Shown piece after piece: positions 1-10,881 of a stretch of DNA of 64,000 nucleotides. The translations under genes and the position numbers were made by a program. The notes beneath the pieces were generated by a model. It had not been told where the DNA came from, made no database searches, and was given only the letters and a program-made list of their open reading frames with translations. Origin of the DNA: Cladorrhinum sp. PSN259 (Eukaryota; Ascomycota; Sordariomycetes; Sordariales; Podosporaceae); the NCBI GenBank assembly GCA_033725935.1, contig MU867071.1, positions 486,392-550,391 on the forward strand. Reading direction: 5' to 3'. How positions within the stretch are numbered: the first letter of the stretch is position 1; every line of letters starts with the position of its first letter.

Positions 1-152
1 GCCTTTGCCTTTGCCTTGAGTTGTGCTGGTGTGAGCTTGAGTTGATCACCTGCGGCAGCAGGAGCCTGGGCTTTTGCATTCGCGGGGGCAGCAGCAGCTG
101 TGGTGGTGGTTGCTGGTGCCCCAGCGGGAGCACCGTTTGCTTCGGCGGCCAT
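1..152 (-). CDS. 5' end of a truncated protein-coding gene, identity uncertain
   Basis: An ATG at 152..150 opens a frame on the minus strand that runs off the left window edge, giving about 50 residues. The peptide is Ala/Pro/Thr-rich for about 34 residues (MAAEANGAPAGAPATTTTAA and on). It then becomes basic, with LKLTPAQLKAKAKAKA at the edge. A low-complexity Ala/Pro head followed by a Lys-rich LTPAQLK-type helix is seen at the start of fungal eIF2B delta (GCD2) and of some tRNA synthetases. The part inside the window cannot decide between these. The start is chosen because it is the only ATG in this frame. Coding status is likely; the product is not established. Confidence 0.5.
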   Translation of the reverse strand, partial: MAAEANGAPAGAPATTTTAAAAPANAKAQAPAAAGDQLKLTPAQLKAKAK

Positions 153-1311
153 GTTGGCGTTGCGACTTGGTTATATCGACCTCTGTGCAAGTAATTTTGA
201 ACGGCGGGTGATGCAGAGGGTTGCGCTGATCAATGCGCACGGCGATGGTTTGCAGATCGCTTTTGTGTTGTACAGGTAGAACAACCTGGGCCGTAGATTA
301 AGTGTGTCAATTTGCCTACAATCGTGGTTTGGGGCAGGTATCAAAGTATTCAAGGCGACAATTTGTGTTCGTTGAGAATTGAGTCACACTGGAGACCACT
401 GCTCGCTGCAAAAGATGGCCGCAGAAGCAGCTTTGCAGCAAGAACACCCCGCGCCGGCCCCGCGCCCCGCGCCCCGCATTGTGTAGGACCCCTCCAATCA
501 GCAGCTTGAACCCCTGCCTGTTGTTCGCGGCTCGAAGCTTATTTTCTTTGGGACGGCAATGCCGCAACCAGTTTCGGACATAAATTGAAGTTGGAAGAAC
601 AATAGAATAGAACAGAAGCATTCGCGTGTGTCTTTATATAGGATTGGGCCTGTTTATGTGGGTAATATTACATATATATCTATAGAGAGGTGGGTATACA
701 AGATTGGGTATCTTTTGTTTCCGAAGTCTAAGCAACCCATCATAGCCCTTATCTATCAAATAATGAAAGGGAGGGGAAAAAAATGAAAGGGAGAGGAAAA
801 AAATGAAAGGGAGGGGAAAAAAAAAAAGGGGGGGGGGGGGGAAAAGGAAAATAAGAGAGAGTTAAAGTGTGTCCAGGTTTTTCGGACAGTATGTGAGCTT
901 TTTTCTTGCCCTTTCCTGGCAAAGACCATCCCACATGACATTTCTAACACTCCAAACATACGGGATGCATTTTGCGCTTCCAATCTAACATGACCGGGTC
1001 CAGACAAGCCAATGCCACACAACTAGCTGTCCCAATAACAAGAAAACCAAAGACCTCCCTCCCTTTTTTGAGTATCCAAACGCCCGACAATCCCATAAAA
1101 ACAGCAACCATTAAGGACATTAGCGATGTCGAGTCGCTTTGAGAAACTCCGGATGAAATGAACAGTTATGCGTGCCACGCTCCAGTTACGACAAAAGAAA
1201 GCTGAAACAAAAGAAAAGGAGAAGAGAAAGTGGTATAAAGTGGTGAATCGCCTCGCAAAATCCAAACTTTCTTCCACACGTACACACACACCAAATCTTT
1301 TACGCCGGGTA
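153..1311. other. Intergenic, about 1.16 kb
   Basis: This lies between the divergent end of the truncated left gene and the 3' end of MDM34. Only short frames without recognisable protein features are present. It holds a purine-rich tandem repeat (separate entry). I see no tRNA or other RNA gene. Confidence 0.6.
762..841 (+). repeat. Purine-only tandem repeat and G14 run
   Basis: Three near-identical units of about 20 nt, each reading roughly AATGAAAGGGAGRGGAAAAA, run from 762. They end in a run of A followed by 14 consecutive G (828-841). The strand asymmetry is complete over about 75 nt. Such tracts can form triplex or G-quadruplex structures and are prone to replication slippage. Both are general properties, not something shown here. 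Confidence 0.85.
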
Positions 1312-3321
1312 TTAATTGGCCTCGTATGCTGGGGGAGGAGAGTCATCTCTCTCCGCCCAGAATGCGGGGTTCCGGTTCTTCTCGTCGTAAACACGACGAG
1401 CAATCTCTCCGGCCATCTTCATGATCCAAGCTTGCTCAAGAATGACCGAAGATGTATCGGACTGAGGCATTGATCGCCTCCATTCTGACTTGGAATCGGC
1501 GGGAACCGGTTGTTTTTTAGTAGATGCCTGCGATCTGATAGGCGGACTGTTGATCTCAATCGAAGGGATAGGTGTCACATCAGAGCCCTTCACTTGTTCA
1601 GGTCTGATGGAAGGTCTCCGTTGCTCTTGTGAGACATCTGATGGCCCGCTGAACCGCACCTTGTTACCATTGGAGCTTGATGCCAATGATTCTTCTTCTG
1701 GCTGCTCCAAAATGGGCTCGGACATGGGTGCCATGGAGTTGGCCTCGGATGCCGCATCACCAATCTCACTGCTGCTGGGTTCGCTTGCTGGCTTGCGGAG
1801 GTTGACAACACGAGTCTTCTTCTTGCGTCCAGCCTTGGCGTGTCGTCCAGAGCCAAGTGAGAGACCAGCTGTGGTCGCTGAATTCATGCTAACCAAGGAA
1901 GGTCTTGATGGCAAGTGGCTTTGATCTTGGCTTGCGGTGTCCGAGAATGTGTATGTATGCGCGCTGCCGTTGCTATATGAAGCGGACCTCTTGAGGCTCG
2001 GCGTCGCCGTTGGAGGGGTATGGCTAGATTCATGGCGTTCCGAGGGTACAGCCCAAGCCCTAAATATGACGTTTGTGATATCCGACGTAGATAATGACGA
2101 GGTTTCTTGTGTGTTGGTCAAGGACGCTAGTCGATGGACATTGTGCTGTGAATACAACGATTTCGTCTCTGAGCCAGCATCGAGCGACAACTCGGAAATG
2201 GAAATAGGATCGACTATGTCTCCATGTGCATCCACGGCATCTAATGGGGGGGTAGCCAAAGGATTGACAGCATGGTCTTCAGCTTCCTTCTCCTCCTCGT
2301 CATCCTTGATGACCTGGTCTGGGCACCACAACTGAAGGGAGAGGCGATGAATGATAGCAGGCAACTCTTCCATCATCAGGTCACGCAACTTCCCCTCAAT
2401 GGTCCTCTGAAGGTAGTCACGGACGAACTGAATCGAGTCAAATGTCGACGACACCTTGAGAGACTCGAGAGGGTCATTTCTGAAGACCAGCGTCAACCCT
2501 TTTTGCTTGGAGAAGACGACAATGATGAAGGCCGAGAGCTTGATCTCAGACAGGGTGATCTGAAGAGGAATGGTCAAACTGGATGCCGCCGCTAGTGGCT
2601 GGGGGGACGTGAAACCTGGTTTTGCTGACAGGTACGTGTTCAAGGGGTTTGCCTATTGTTAATATATTAGCCATGATATCTTCTCGTATGAAGCCTAGCG
2701 CACGCGCGGGGTGGTAGCGGCGGGGTGAGAGAAACGCGAACCCCTGTCCCGGAAATTTCGAGATAATTTTTAGGATAATGCGCCAAGCCCTCGGGCAGCT
2801 CCCTCCCTTGATTCCAGAACCCACAGCCAGAAACCTGCTCCCCAGGGAAAGCAGCGGGCAAAGGATTTGTCAAAGAAAAGGGCTCGGCTCTTGAATGTCT
2901 TGACGGCCAGGAATGGTGAATAGAAAATAGGCCCTGGGCCCAAATCGCGCATGCCGGCATCGAGGGACGGCGCCGGATGACCGGAGGAGTCCACCTGCCC
3001 CATGACCACCGACCTAGAGCTCTATCCAAAGAAATAAAAAATATTGTCACATACTTGTACTCTCGTCTTCAATGTCAAGAAGGCGTCGCCTGAATAGCAC
3101 ATCTTGAAAATACCGCGGAAGCGGTCCTCGGCCAGGTCGCCAATCTCCAATATCTCGAGATCGGGTGGCACGGAACCCAGGTTGAATTCGGTAACGAAGA
3201 TGTCATCAACGATGATGGGAGGTTTTGGCGATTTGTTAAGTGCCGTCGTGAGGAGATCGCGAGCTCGTTCATAGAAGCCGGCATCGGCCGTCAGAGGCGA
3301 CCAGTTGAAGTTAAACGCCAT
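1312..3321 (-). CDS. MDM34: ERMES subunit Mdm34 (mitochondrial distribution and morphology protein 34)
   Basis: Two exons, 3321..3055 and 2652..1312, join in phase 0 to 535 aa. Mdm34 is an outer-mitochondrial-membrane subunit of the ER-mitochondria encounter structure, which tethers the ER and transfers phospholipids through SMP domains. The start MAFNFNWSPL is the family's conserved N-terminus. The SMP domain occupies about residues 1-190, with the hallmark segment around LTLVFRNDPLESLKVSSTFD. The rest is low-complexity Ser/Pro-rich sequence with a basic GRKKKTRVVNLRK patch, as in other filamentous fungi. The intron is 402 nt, far longer than the others here, with donor GTATGT and acceptor ATAG. 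The ER partner subunit MMM1 lies 8 kb away. Confidence 0.95.
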
Positions 3322-4132
3322 GTTGAATTGGCTGCCAGTTTATACTCGACGCATCGCAGGCGAAGGAAAGGGAGGAGGGCTATGGGAGTTTGATAGCTCC
3401 CGAGTCGTCGTCGACAGCAGGTGACAGGATTATTGAGCAAACTCGCAGGTCGCAATTGGAAGCGAGAATCGGTTAGGTGTGTACGGAGGAGTTAGTTGTC
3501 GTGTTCGGTGTGGCGATGGGGGTTGTAAAAGAACGTGTGGTTGGTGAGTGCTGGAGATGCGGAGGAATGACGCTATCTGACGAGGGCAACGGACGGAGCT
3601 GGGGAACGGTTGGTCTTTGATCGCGTGCGGGACTTGTGGAAATTTTTCGCACCTGCGCCGCGAGAGGGTGTGGCTTGCAGGGGGTTAGTGCTGCATGGGT
3701 CATGAGAGCTCCACTCCGAAGGTATGTAGGGGTGCCTGACGTCCACTAGCTTCATCGGCAGTGGGCTGACTTTCTTGATCTGTGTCTCGCGTGCTCTTTC
3801 CAACGTGCATCTCGATGCATTTCTTTAAATTTTGTTTGTTCTTGCAAGATTGGTACGCCGTTCTGACTGGCTGTCACAACCCGTTTTTTCCGAGCGTTAG
3901 CAACCAGCGGTGTAAAATTTTATCTGCAATCTTCCAGACCTGCAAGTTTCCGGTTCAGTGAAACAGTGTCCTAGTCCCATATCAGGGATACTAAGAATCA
4001 GATTTACAATTAAGAATCAGAATTTCTAGATCCCATTAGATCGTCATTAGGTATTTGCAGCACACAAATGAAAAGGCTAAACAAAATACAACAAATAGCA
4101 AAGTGCCGCCTCCCTTAATCCCTATAATCTAC
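3322..4132. other. Intergenic, about 0.8 kb
   Basis: This is the upstream region of MDM34 and the 3' flank of SMP3, which are tandem on the minus strand. Two overlapping minus-strand frames of 76 codons near 3473-3803 show no recognisable domain and I do not call them. No RNA gene or repeat is seen. Confidence 0.5.
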
Positions 4133-5927
4133 CTATCTCCTCCGAGCCTTGCTTCCTCCTGGACAGCTTTTCGTTACCCTCCAAATAGCCAAACCCCGCC
4201 GCCCGATAACTCTAGAGAGGGTATCCCAAACGCCATCCTCCGCAAAATCCAAATCATCCAAGTTCAAGTGTTGACTATGGCGCCACACCTGCCTAAACCT
4301 TAATCCATCCAACCCCTTATTTGGGAGGTACGGATCCAGCCACGTCGCCGATAATGGCGCAACAAGGTACGTTCCGTTCTTCTCCTTCAAATATTCCGTG
4401 TTCCTCCTATCCGCCGGTGTATCGCACGTCGCAGTCTTGCCCAGCTCTTCCAACAGCAACTCTCCCCTCATGCCCATTACGTCTTGCGTGCGCAACACCT
4501 CGTTCTTCCCGTTCAGAAGCCAGATGGGCGGCATGTACGTTTTCCACCAGATCGCCCTGGTTGCGTCTGGTTGTTTGCTCATGAATACCTGAGCAGGCAC
4601 AATACCTCCCTGATGGTAGACGCCCATAAGCGTTCCAAAGATGAGGTTGAAAATGATCCAGGATGTCGTCCATAACCGCATGACCTTTTCGGATTTGGGG
4701 AGTCGGATCGAGGAGAGAATAAGTGGTACTGTTGGGAGTAAAAATCGTGCTTCCTGGTGTTTCGACAAAGAGAGTACAACGATGCCTGAGATCGCCGAGT
4801 ATAAGCGCAACGAGAGCTGTGGTCTCGTAAATAGTAATAAGGCCGCGGGACCAATCAACTGTGGTAGGTTAACCAGGATATGCTGGTACCATGGGTGTAG
4901 GCCATGTTTGGCCAGGTTTTCTGGATCAATGTTGTAAAGGAGGTTATTGAGCGGGGTCAGGACCGGGTGTTGTATGAGGTCGGACCAAGTGATTGAGTGA
5001 GGTGTGTAGAAGGCGGTGTCAAGTGCAATCGCAAGAATAGTCGTGCACAGGGCTGAGACTAGAATAGCAGCAAGTGGCAGGGGACTGAGAAGTTGTCAGT
5101 AACGATGACTTCTACAAGTTAGAAAGAAGTGAGTCAGGCCTACTTTTTCAAATAGTAAGGCAGTAGCCGGAGACCGGGTATCAGGAGGAACGCTGGGAAA
5201 GTAATGCGATTGAACGCGCCAAAAACGGCGACAAGTCCAAGGACCATCGATGCCAGGACGGAACCTTGTTGAGGGCTCGCGATGATGCGTTCGATAAGCA
5301 CCAGACTCCATGCCACCACCAGCGTTTCGATCGAGTTGGAGAATGTATGCGTTTGATAGGTCCAAGTGACGTATGACGATGCGACGAGGAGTACCGCAAG
5401 CCGTCTATGCCGCGCTGACCTGATCAGCTCGTAGATGGCCCAATCCTCCAGAACAAATCCCACAACAAACATGAGAACCCGGAGTGTCCAGAACACGGCG
5501 ATCGGTGGGATCTCCCCGTCATTGCCGTTCCCTATCCACAACCACCGCAGTAGAAGCATCGGCAGCCCATACACGGGCCATAGTGGGAACACACTACGGA
5601 TCGGATTCTCTGCCGTAAACTCCCACGTGTGTCGCACAGGATACTTGAAGATTTGACCTGCAAGCCCCACCGAATTAGCATATCCTGGTCAAGCCCAAAT
5701 AGCCAAACCCGATTGTTGCGACTGCATATCGTAGATGTCATCGTGAGACAAGCGGGCAAAAGAGACTCTCGCTTTTCAATCCTGAAGCGTAGAAAGAAGG
5801 TCGGTCATATCCACGTACCAGCAATGACTTCGGGACCTTGGAAGTTTTCATCGGGATGTAGGTAGCTTGGCGACAATGCGAACCAAAGCCTGACCAGGAC
5901 GAGGAAAAGATATGTTCTCCGCCACAT
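4133..5927 (-). CDS. SMP3: GPI mannosyltransferase 4 (Smp3 / PIG-Z family)
   Basis: Three exons, 5927..5819, 5657..5144 and 5084..4133, join to 524 aa, close to yeast Smp3. The enzyme is a multi-pass ER glycosyltransferase (GT22) that adds the fourth mannose of the GPI core from dolichol-phosphate mannose. The first exon encodes a hydrophobic start followed by the lumenal HPDENFQGPEV motif (about residue 24). Exon 3 carries the family signature HQEARFLLP (about 317-325) after NLAKHGLHPWYQH. Several hydrophobic segments are visible throughout. Both introns have GT..AG ends (GTACGT/GCAG and GTAGGC/TCAG). Two other GPI mannosyltransferase subunit genes, PBN1 and PGA1, are in the same window. Confidence 0.95.
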
Positions 5928-7386
5928 ATTTTATATTTGTAATTTTGGCGCCCACGGCAGCAAGGTACCGTCGTCGCAAGCCCGTTGAATTCAATCGCGG
6001 GCGTCGCCTACTCGGAGGAGAGGGCATCACCGGACGGCGTAGTGTAAAAGGTGGGCGAAAAGGGAAGCGCGGATGTTGAGGGAGGCAGAACCAAGGTCAT
6101 GACGGAATCGTTAATAAAAACAAGCAACCAAATAAAAAACAAAACGGGAAGATGGGTACGATATGGAGCAAAAATCGACTGCTGAAGGGCAGACATTCCC
6201 CGGCGTATCATGCGAATGACAGGGTGTTTATTCTAATCCCTGTCTGAGGACAAGGATGCCAAGTGATGCAACCAGCTTGACGGGCGCGACACACAGACTG
6301 GGCAGCGCGGCATGCGCCTGCTCGTCACTGGCACGTAGGCTCTCAGGGGCACAACTTTTTTTCCTGGCGATGTTCGCGGCTTCCAGACCACGAGACTATG
6401 CCGAATGCGTTTGGACTCGACCTTATTACCGACGAAACCGGGCGGCGATCCACTTAATTCCATTATTCCATCGAATACGGTTCCAATTGGGAGATGGATA
6501 AATCAACCTTATTTCACAAAATTTCTTCCAAGATGCTGCATGTATACCTAAGATGACTTGTCTGTGTGGATATGTCACATCGACTGGGATCTCAGGCGTC
6601 ACGAGATATCCATAAGGACTAATCCGCAGAAACTTATGATAAAGATAATATCACAGATATTTATTAAAGAAAGTGTATATATACGAAGAATGCACAATAT
6701 ATACGTCTGCTTTGTAAGATAATCTTCGAGTACCTGGCACTAGAACCGGGCACGGCTGTTAGAAATTCGGTGGTATAAACTCAGCCTGGGATAGCGGGGA
6801 AGGTTTGGCGCGGAGACGAAGAGACCATGTGGATGCGGGATGTGAGATGAAACAGTAACTTGTACGCCGTTAGCAAGATCTCGCAGATTTCCTGCAGGTG
6901 ACGATAAAGTGTGGGGCATATACCAGTCCGTTAACTTGCAGGCTGCCTCGGAGCACTCTTTGGTGGCACACCTTGACGGCTTCTCCATATATGAGAGAAG
7001 AAGGTTACGTGTAAAAGTAGAATAGTTTGTGAGGTTGACGAGAGCTCAGAGAAGTCAGCATAAGCTCGCATACAACCCCCTTCCCCGAGTCCAGAAAATT
7101 TTCTCATGCACCTTCCATTCTCTAGCATCTATCTTCAACTTTCCTTGCCTCTCTAAAGTTCCGCCATCATTTGGCAGTAGAGTCTTGCCACATGCGAATC
7201 TGCCTGTCTGCTTTGCTGTTCCATATGTCAACGCTGCTAAAGGCTCAGAGTGGACTATGTATTGTACAGTGATATAATACAACATGGGCATATATACAAC
7301 TTCTCTTACACCCCACAGCCACGGCCATATACATCTCCAGTTCACTCCCGGTAGGCATTTAAAACAACTAGCCACCCTTTCTTCAT
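5928..7386. other. Intergenic, about 1.46 kb
   Basis: This is one of the longer gene-free stretches, between SMP3 and ZIM17. It contains a minus-strand ATG frame of 67 codons (6211..6008) with one hydrophobic segment, and other short frames. None has a recognisable domain or obvious exon partners. I do not call a gene, but a small unknown one cannot be excluded. Confidence 0.45.
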
Positions 7387-8031
7387 CTATTGTTCAGTGC
7401 CATTAGTCCCACCACTCTTCCCAGCAACTTTAAAGCTACCCCCTGGAGGCGCATCAACATCTACACCTTCCTGCTTCTTATACTCAACAACCTCTTCTTT
7501 ATCTTCCCCCCTCACCGTCTCCGTACCATCATCCCAGAATTCCAGATCGCCTTCTTCAGTGCCACCCACTATACCTTTCTTGACAAGTAGTCCCTTTTCC
7601 CTTAGGATATCCTCGATTGTGATTTTTCGGTCACCAAAGATCTTGAGGTGATCGCTTATTACATGGCGGTTCTTGCACCCTGGGCAGGCGATCAGGACTG
7701 AGCCGTGGTGGTAGCCGTGTTTTGACACTCGGTGCCGGGAGCGGGTGGAACAGGGGACGCAGGTGAATGTTAGTTCGTAGGATGGCTGTTGTTCTTTGGG
7801 TGGTGATTGCGTTTCTGTAAGAGAAGAAGGGGCGGTGGAGGCCGGTTTTGCTGGTGGGCGGGGGATCGAGTGTGCGAATCGTCTTGGGAGGAGGGATAAC
7901 AATGTTTGTGAAGGATGGGGAGGCGGTTTCGTTAAACGTTGCGAGAAAACTCGGTTTGGGATTATTGTTATTGGGGTGATGGAGGTGGAAAGTTTCGAGA
8001 GACACGTGGTGAGTGCTGGTTTGGCAGCCAT
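7387..8031 (-). CDS. ZIM17: DNL-type zinc-finger protein Zim17/Hep1 of the mitochondrial matrix
   Basis: Intronless, 214 aa. Zim17 (Tim15, Hep1) is a matrix chaperone that keeps mitochondrial Hsp70 soluble and supports presequence-driven import. The N-terminal 80 residues are Arg/Ser/Pro-rich and lack acidic residues until late, as expected of a targeting sequence. The DNL zinc finger begins at about residue 85 (YELTFTCVPC). It has CxxC pairs at 91-94 and 116-119, followed by the signature NRHVISDHLKIFGD. The C-terminal 80 residues are acidic and variable. The gene is divergent from RPB12 with 331 bp between the start codons. TIM23, another import component, is about 9 kb away. Confidence 0.95.
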   Translation of the reverse strand: MAAKPALTTCLSKLSTSITPITIIPNRVFSQRLTKPPPHPSQTLLSLLPRRFAHSIPRPPAKPASTAPSSLTETQSPPKEQQPSYELTFTCVPCSTRSRHRVSKHGYHHGSVLIACPGCKNRHVISDHLKIFGDRKITIEDILREKGLLVKKGIVGGTEEGDLEFWDDGTETVRGEDKEEVVEYKKQEGVDVDAPPGGSFKVAGKSGGTNGTEQ

Positions 8032-8362
8032 AGTTTAAAGAGATGTCTTATTCTGGGGGAGCGTGCTTGATAGTGTAGAGGTATGAATTGCGGAAGCATC
8101 AGCGTCATGGTGGATTGGGACTGAAGAATCCCTGCAGAAAATAGTTGAATTGTTATCGATAAGCACCTGCTAACATTGCGCTAGAACCCGCTCGCAAGAT
8201 GCAGATCAACGTTTCTTCCCGCTTGAGTGGCGCCTCAGTCTTTCATTCACTCCCACTTTTGCGCCGACGAGCAGAAAAGTATCACAAAATTCAATATCTC
8301 ATCGCAACACGAAACATTATACCCCTCTCTATCTAAGCGAGATCATATAAACAACAGCCAAG
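8032..8362. promoter_or_regulatory. Divergent promoter ZIM17 / RPB12
   Basis: The 331 bp between the two start codons must hold the 5' regions of both genes. No coding feature is visible. The RPB12 side ends in an A-rich leader with AACAACAGCCAAG before the ATG. Confidence 0.6.
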
Positions 8363-8622
8363 ATGTCCAGCCAATACCAACTTCCCAACGTCGTGCGCGA
8401 CGATATCAAAGATACGGGTGTCATCTATTACATATGCGGTGACTGCGCCGTGCGCGTTCCCCTCGAGCCCAGCGCACCAATCCGTTGTCAAAAGTGCGGT
8501 GCGCGTGTTCTTTACAAGGAGCGGACCAAGAGGTAGGAACGGATATTGCGAGCCAGGTTCGGGAATGGAGGATAACTGACGTTTTTGCGCTTGATAGAAT
8601 GGTTCAGTTCGAGGCTCGGTAA
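8363..8622 (+). CDS. RPB12: RNA polymerase I/II/III common subunit ABC10-alpha (Rpb12)
   Basis: Two exons, 8363..8532 and 8598..8622, join in phase 2 to 64 aa (yeast Rpb12, encoded by RPC10, is 70). This small zinc protein is shared by all three nuclear RNA polymerases. The zinc-binding cysteines are C25xxC28 (ICGDC) and C42xxC45 (CQKC). The last exon supplies only the final eight residues, so the protein ends in the nearly invariant RMVQFEAR tail. The 65-nt intron has donor GTAGGA and acceptor ATAG. The second exon is too short to be found by length alone. The gene would look truncated without it. Confidence 0.96.
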
Positions 8623-9249
8623 ACATCGTACTACAAAGGGGAGGTATACGATGAGAGATGGAAAGAGCGTGGTTTTTGCTCGGTCTCGAGAAAAAGGCAT
8701 AATAAGAAGATATACAGAGCATTATCAGGAGAAGAAGCATTTGGTTTCTAAACCAATCGGCGTTTAAGGGGACAAAACCACAATAGTGTAAGATGGGTAA
8801 TGACTTACGGTACCGTTTTTGAGATAAAATCAACAACATCCCTGATATCGAAAATCCCGAATTTCGTTTTCACATACCTGATGATGTCACGGATGGACAT
8901 TCTTCCAATTGCTCCCGTTTGATTATCGACAGCTTTGGATAAATTTGGCCGGTGTTTTGTCGACTTGATTGCCTGAGAACCTACCCAACCGAAACTGAGA
9001 ATCTGGACTTTATTAATTACTGTCGTTCGGCTCCAAACTACCGGTTACCGTACCCCTGCAGCAACAAGCCACAGTGCAAAAGATGGATGACCCCCACGAT
9101 CTAGGGTAAGGTAAGCAACGAGAGCTCCACTCATTTTCAGATCCACTCATCGCGAACATTTTCCAAATGACAAACTTTCGAGTCTCTAAAAAAAAGAACA
9201 TACAATTTCACTTTCACACTTCCACGGCATCTGAATATTAACAGTCGAA
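8623..9249. other. Intergenic between RPB12 and SEN15
   Basis: The roughly 627 bp hold the RPB12 3' end and the SEN15 promoter. No coding, RNA or repeat feature is recognised. Confidence 0.55.
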
Positions 9250-9717
9250 ATGGCCCTCACAAAACATCTCGACGCACTTGTCGAAGTAGTGCTAAATAAT
9301 CTCGAGTATCAGCACGACTGGACGGAAATCAATGCTCACAGCTCATCAAACCTCCCAAGGAAACTCATCTACGGCCTCCCGCCAAAACGATTATACGTTC
9401 ACCCAGACGAGCAAGTGGAGATTATCAAGGGTGAAAAGGAACGCAGTGACCGCATCCCTCAGGTGGCTGAGTATGAGTGGGTTCTCCCACTGCACCTCTC
9501 CGAGAAATGGACGCCCGCTCAGTTCGCTGCCGTCTTTGATGCGATCAAACCTCATCCACCCTCAGCTCCTGCGGTTGAGGAGCGCGATGATGCTCCGTGG
9601 ATAGCTTGGAGAGGCTCGAAACGTGGAAAAAGGATTCTCTTGGCGACGGTTCAGGATGACTCGACCGTAACCTATTACTGGATACACGATGGCCTGGTGA
9701 AGCCCAGACAGAACTGA
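9250..9717 (+). CDS. SEN15: tRNA-splicing endonuclease subunit Sen15
   Basis: Intronless, 155 aa. Sen15 is a structural subunit of the heterotetrameric tRNA-splicing endonuclease (Sen2-Sen34-Sen15-Sen54) and pairs with the catalytic subunit Sen34. Recognisable family blocks are LYVHPDEQVEIIKG, EWVLPLHLSEKWTPAQFAAVFDAI and the C-terminal beta strands KRILLATVQDDSTVTYYWIHDGL. The protein lacks the catalytic Tyr/His/Lys triad, as expected for this subunit. The ATG lies at the start of a conserved helix (MALTKHLDALVEVVLNNLEY) and is preceded by AGTCGAA, so the start is well placed. The product is nuclear or on the mitochondrial surface, depending on lineage. Confidence 0.9.
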   Translation: MALTKHLDALVEVVLNNLEYQHDWTEINAHSSSNLPRKLIYGLPPKRLYVHPDEQVEIIKGEKERSDRIPQVAEYEWVLPLHLSEKWTPAQFAAVFDAIKPHPPSAPAVEERDDAPWIAWRGSKRGKRILLATVQDDSTVTYYWIHDGLVKPRQN

Positions 9718-10494
9718 GATGGTCCCACTCTCCTGTTGCAATTTACACTACGTTCAAGGCAAGCCGTCATCAAAGATGTATTCATCAGGGCTCCCCACTC
9801 TCAGCGTCCACATCTACTACTATCAAACCCTAGGGGTGTGAGTGATCCACTGATTTGGAGAGAGTACTCTCTAACAAAGAGAAGCATAGAAGGTTTAGAC
9901 CTCAATTAAATCTTAATCACTTTGCAAATAATCAGACGTCCAATATTTCGCTTTGTTTCGAGCGAGAAGTCTGATCAACGGCCCATCATCGGGTGGGGCA
10001 AAGTCCCGATATTGCTATCCTTAATAGTCAAGATTTCGGCCTCTTGATCAATGATGTGAATGGGGAAGTAATTATGAGCCAGGAGTCTTGTGAGATGAAC
10101 CGAGGGGTGGTGACCAGTGGCATCTGAAGTCAATTGATGGCTGCATTATGAAAACGAGAGGTTCATTACGTTTGAAACCTAAAGGGCTTAAATGAAGCCG
10201 AGAAACCGTGAGAGCAAATATAGTAACTTTGGAAGCTCACAACGACGGGTACGGTGATTCAAACGGCTAGTTGAGTGGCTGCCGCAGCCCCCTGCCAAAC
10301 CTCGAGCTTTGACAATTGAGAGGTTCTAGGTTTCCTCAGATCGACACTTTTTCGAGTTCCAGCCTTCTTTATCGTGGGATAAGTCTGTTTGTTATTGAAC
10401 TATACGAGCTTTTACTTCCGTATATCTTCCAAAGATACGGACGATAGCGAGCATATCACAGCATAACTCCATCTTAATACCCACATGATCTTGT
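9718..10494. other. Gene-free stretch left of the Fic remnant
   Basis: No frame or RNA feature is recognised. The sequence is moderately AT-rich. It could include further decayed N-terminal sequence of the Fic gene that I cannot align by eye. Confidence 0.45.
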
Positions 10495-10881
10495 CCAGCT
10501 ACTTATGACGCTGACGATGTATCACCTGGAAGATACGGCCAGCACCAAGCCGCAGTCTGCTACTCCAAGCCCGGCGAGATCAAAAAGTAGTCTTTTCGGT
10601 GCATGAGAGCCAGTGCCGTACCAGCCTATATGAAGGACGTGATCGAACATTTAAAAAAGGAAATCGAATAAGCCAAGTAGAGTAGGGCCATCAATCCGTA
10701 CACATTGGTGGCTAGCTACCACCAAGAGTTTGTCTTCATTCATCCCCTTGGAGACGGAAATGGTCGGATGACACGCCCTTTGATGAATGCCATCTTGCTC
10801 AAATATGCCGGCCATGTATCCCTGCTTGGTAGCTTTCATGGAGAGAAGGACGAGTATTTGGGTGTTGTTACCAGGAGGTAG
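10495..10881 (+). pseudogene. Decayed Fic-domain gene fragment
   Basis: One continuous reading frame carries a Fic (Fido) domain. It includes the lead-in PGRYGQHQAAV, then AYMKDVIEHLKKEIE, INPYTLVASYHQEFVFI, and the catalytic loop HPLGDGNGRMTR at 10741-10776. After that comes LMNAILLKYAGHVSLLG. The catalytic His and the Gly-Asn-Gly-Arg core are intact. The frame is broken by in-frame stops at 10588-10590, 10669-10671 and 10678-10680, with another at 10879-10881, and no upstream start or N-terminal region is recognisable. Fic enzymes usually transfer AMP or another nucleotide group to target proteins. Fungal homologues are accessory and of unknown role. No indel is needed across the conserved part, so decay looks recent and point-mutational. 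Confidence 0.8.

Noticed and set aside
2667..3050. Minus-strand frame of 127 codons inside the MDM34 intron
   Set aside because: Different phase from MDM34, no conserved features; removing it restores the continuous SMP domain.
3473..3803. Two 76-codon minus-strand frames upstream of MDM34
   Set aside because: They overlap each other and lack motifs, so chance frames are the simplest explanation.
6008..6211. 67-codon frame with a hydrophobic segment near SMP3
   Set aside because: One hydrophobic stretch alone is weak evidence; no family recognised and no supporting exons.
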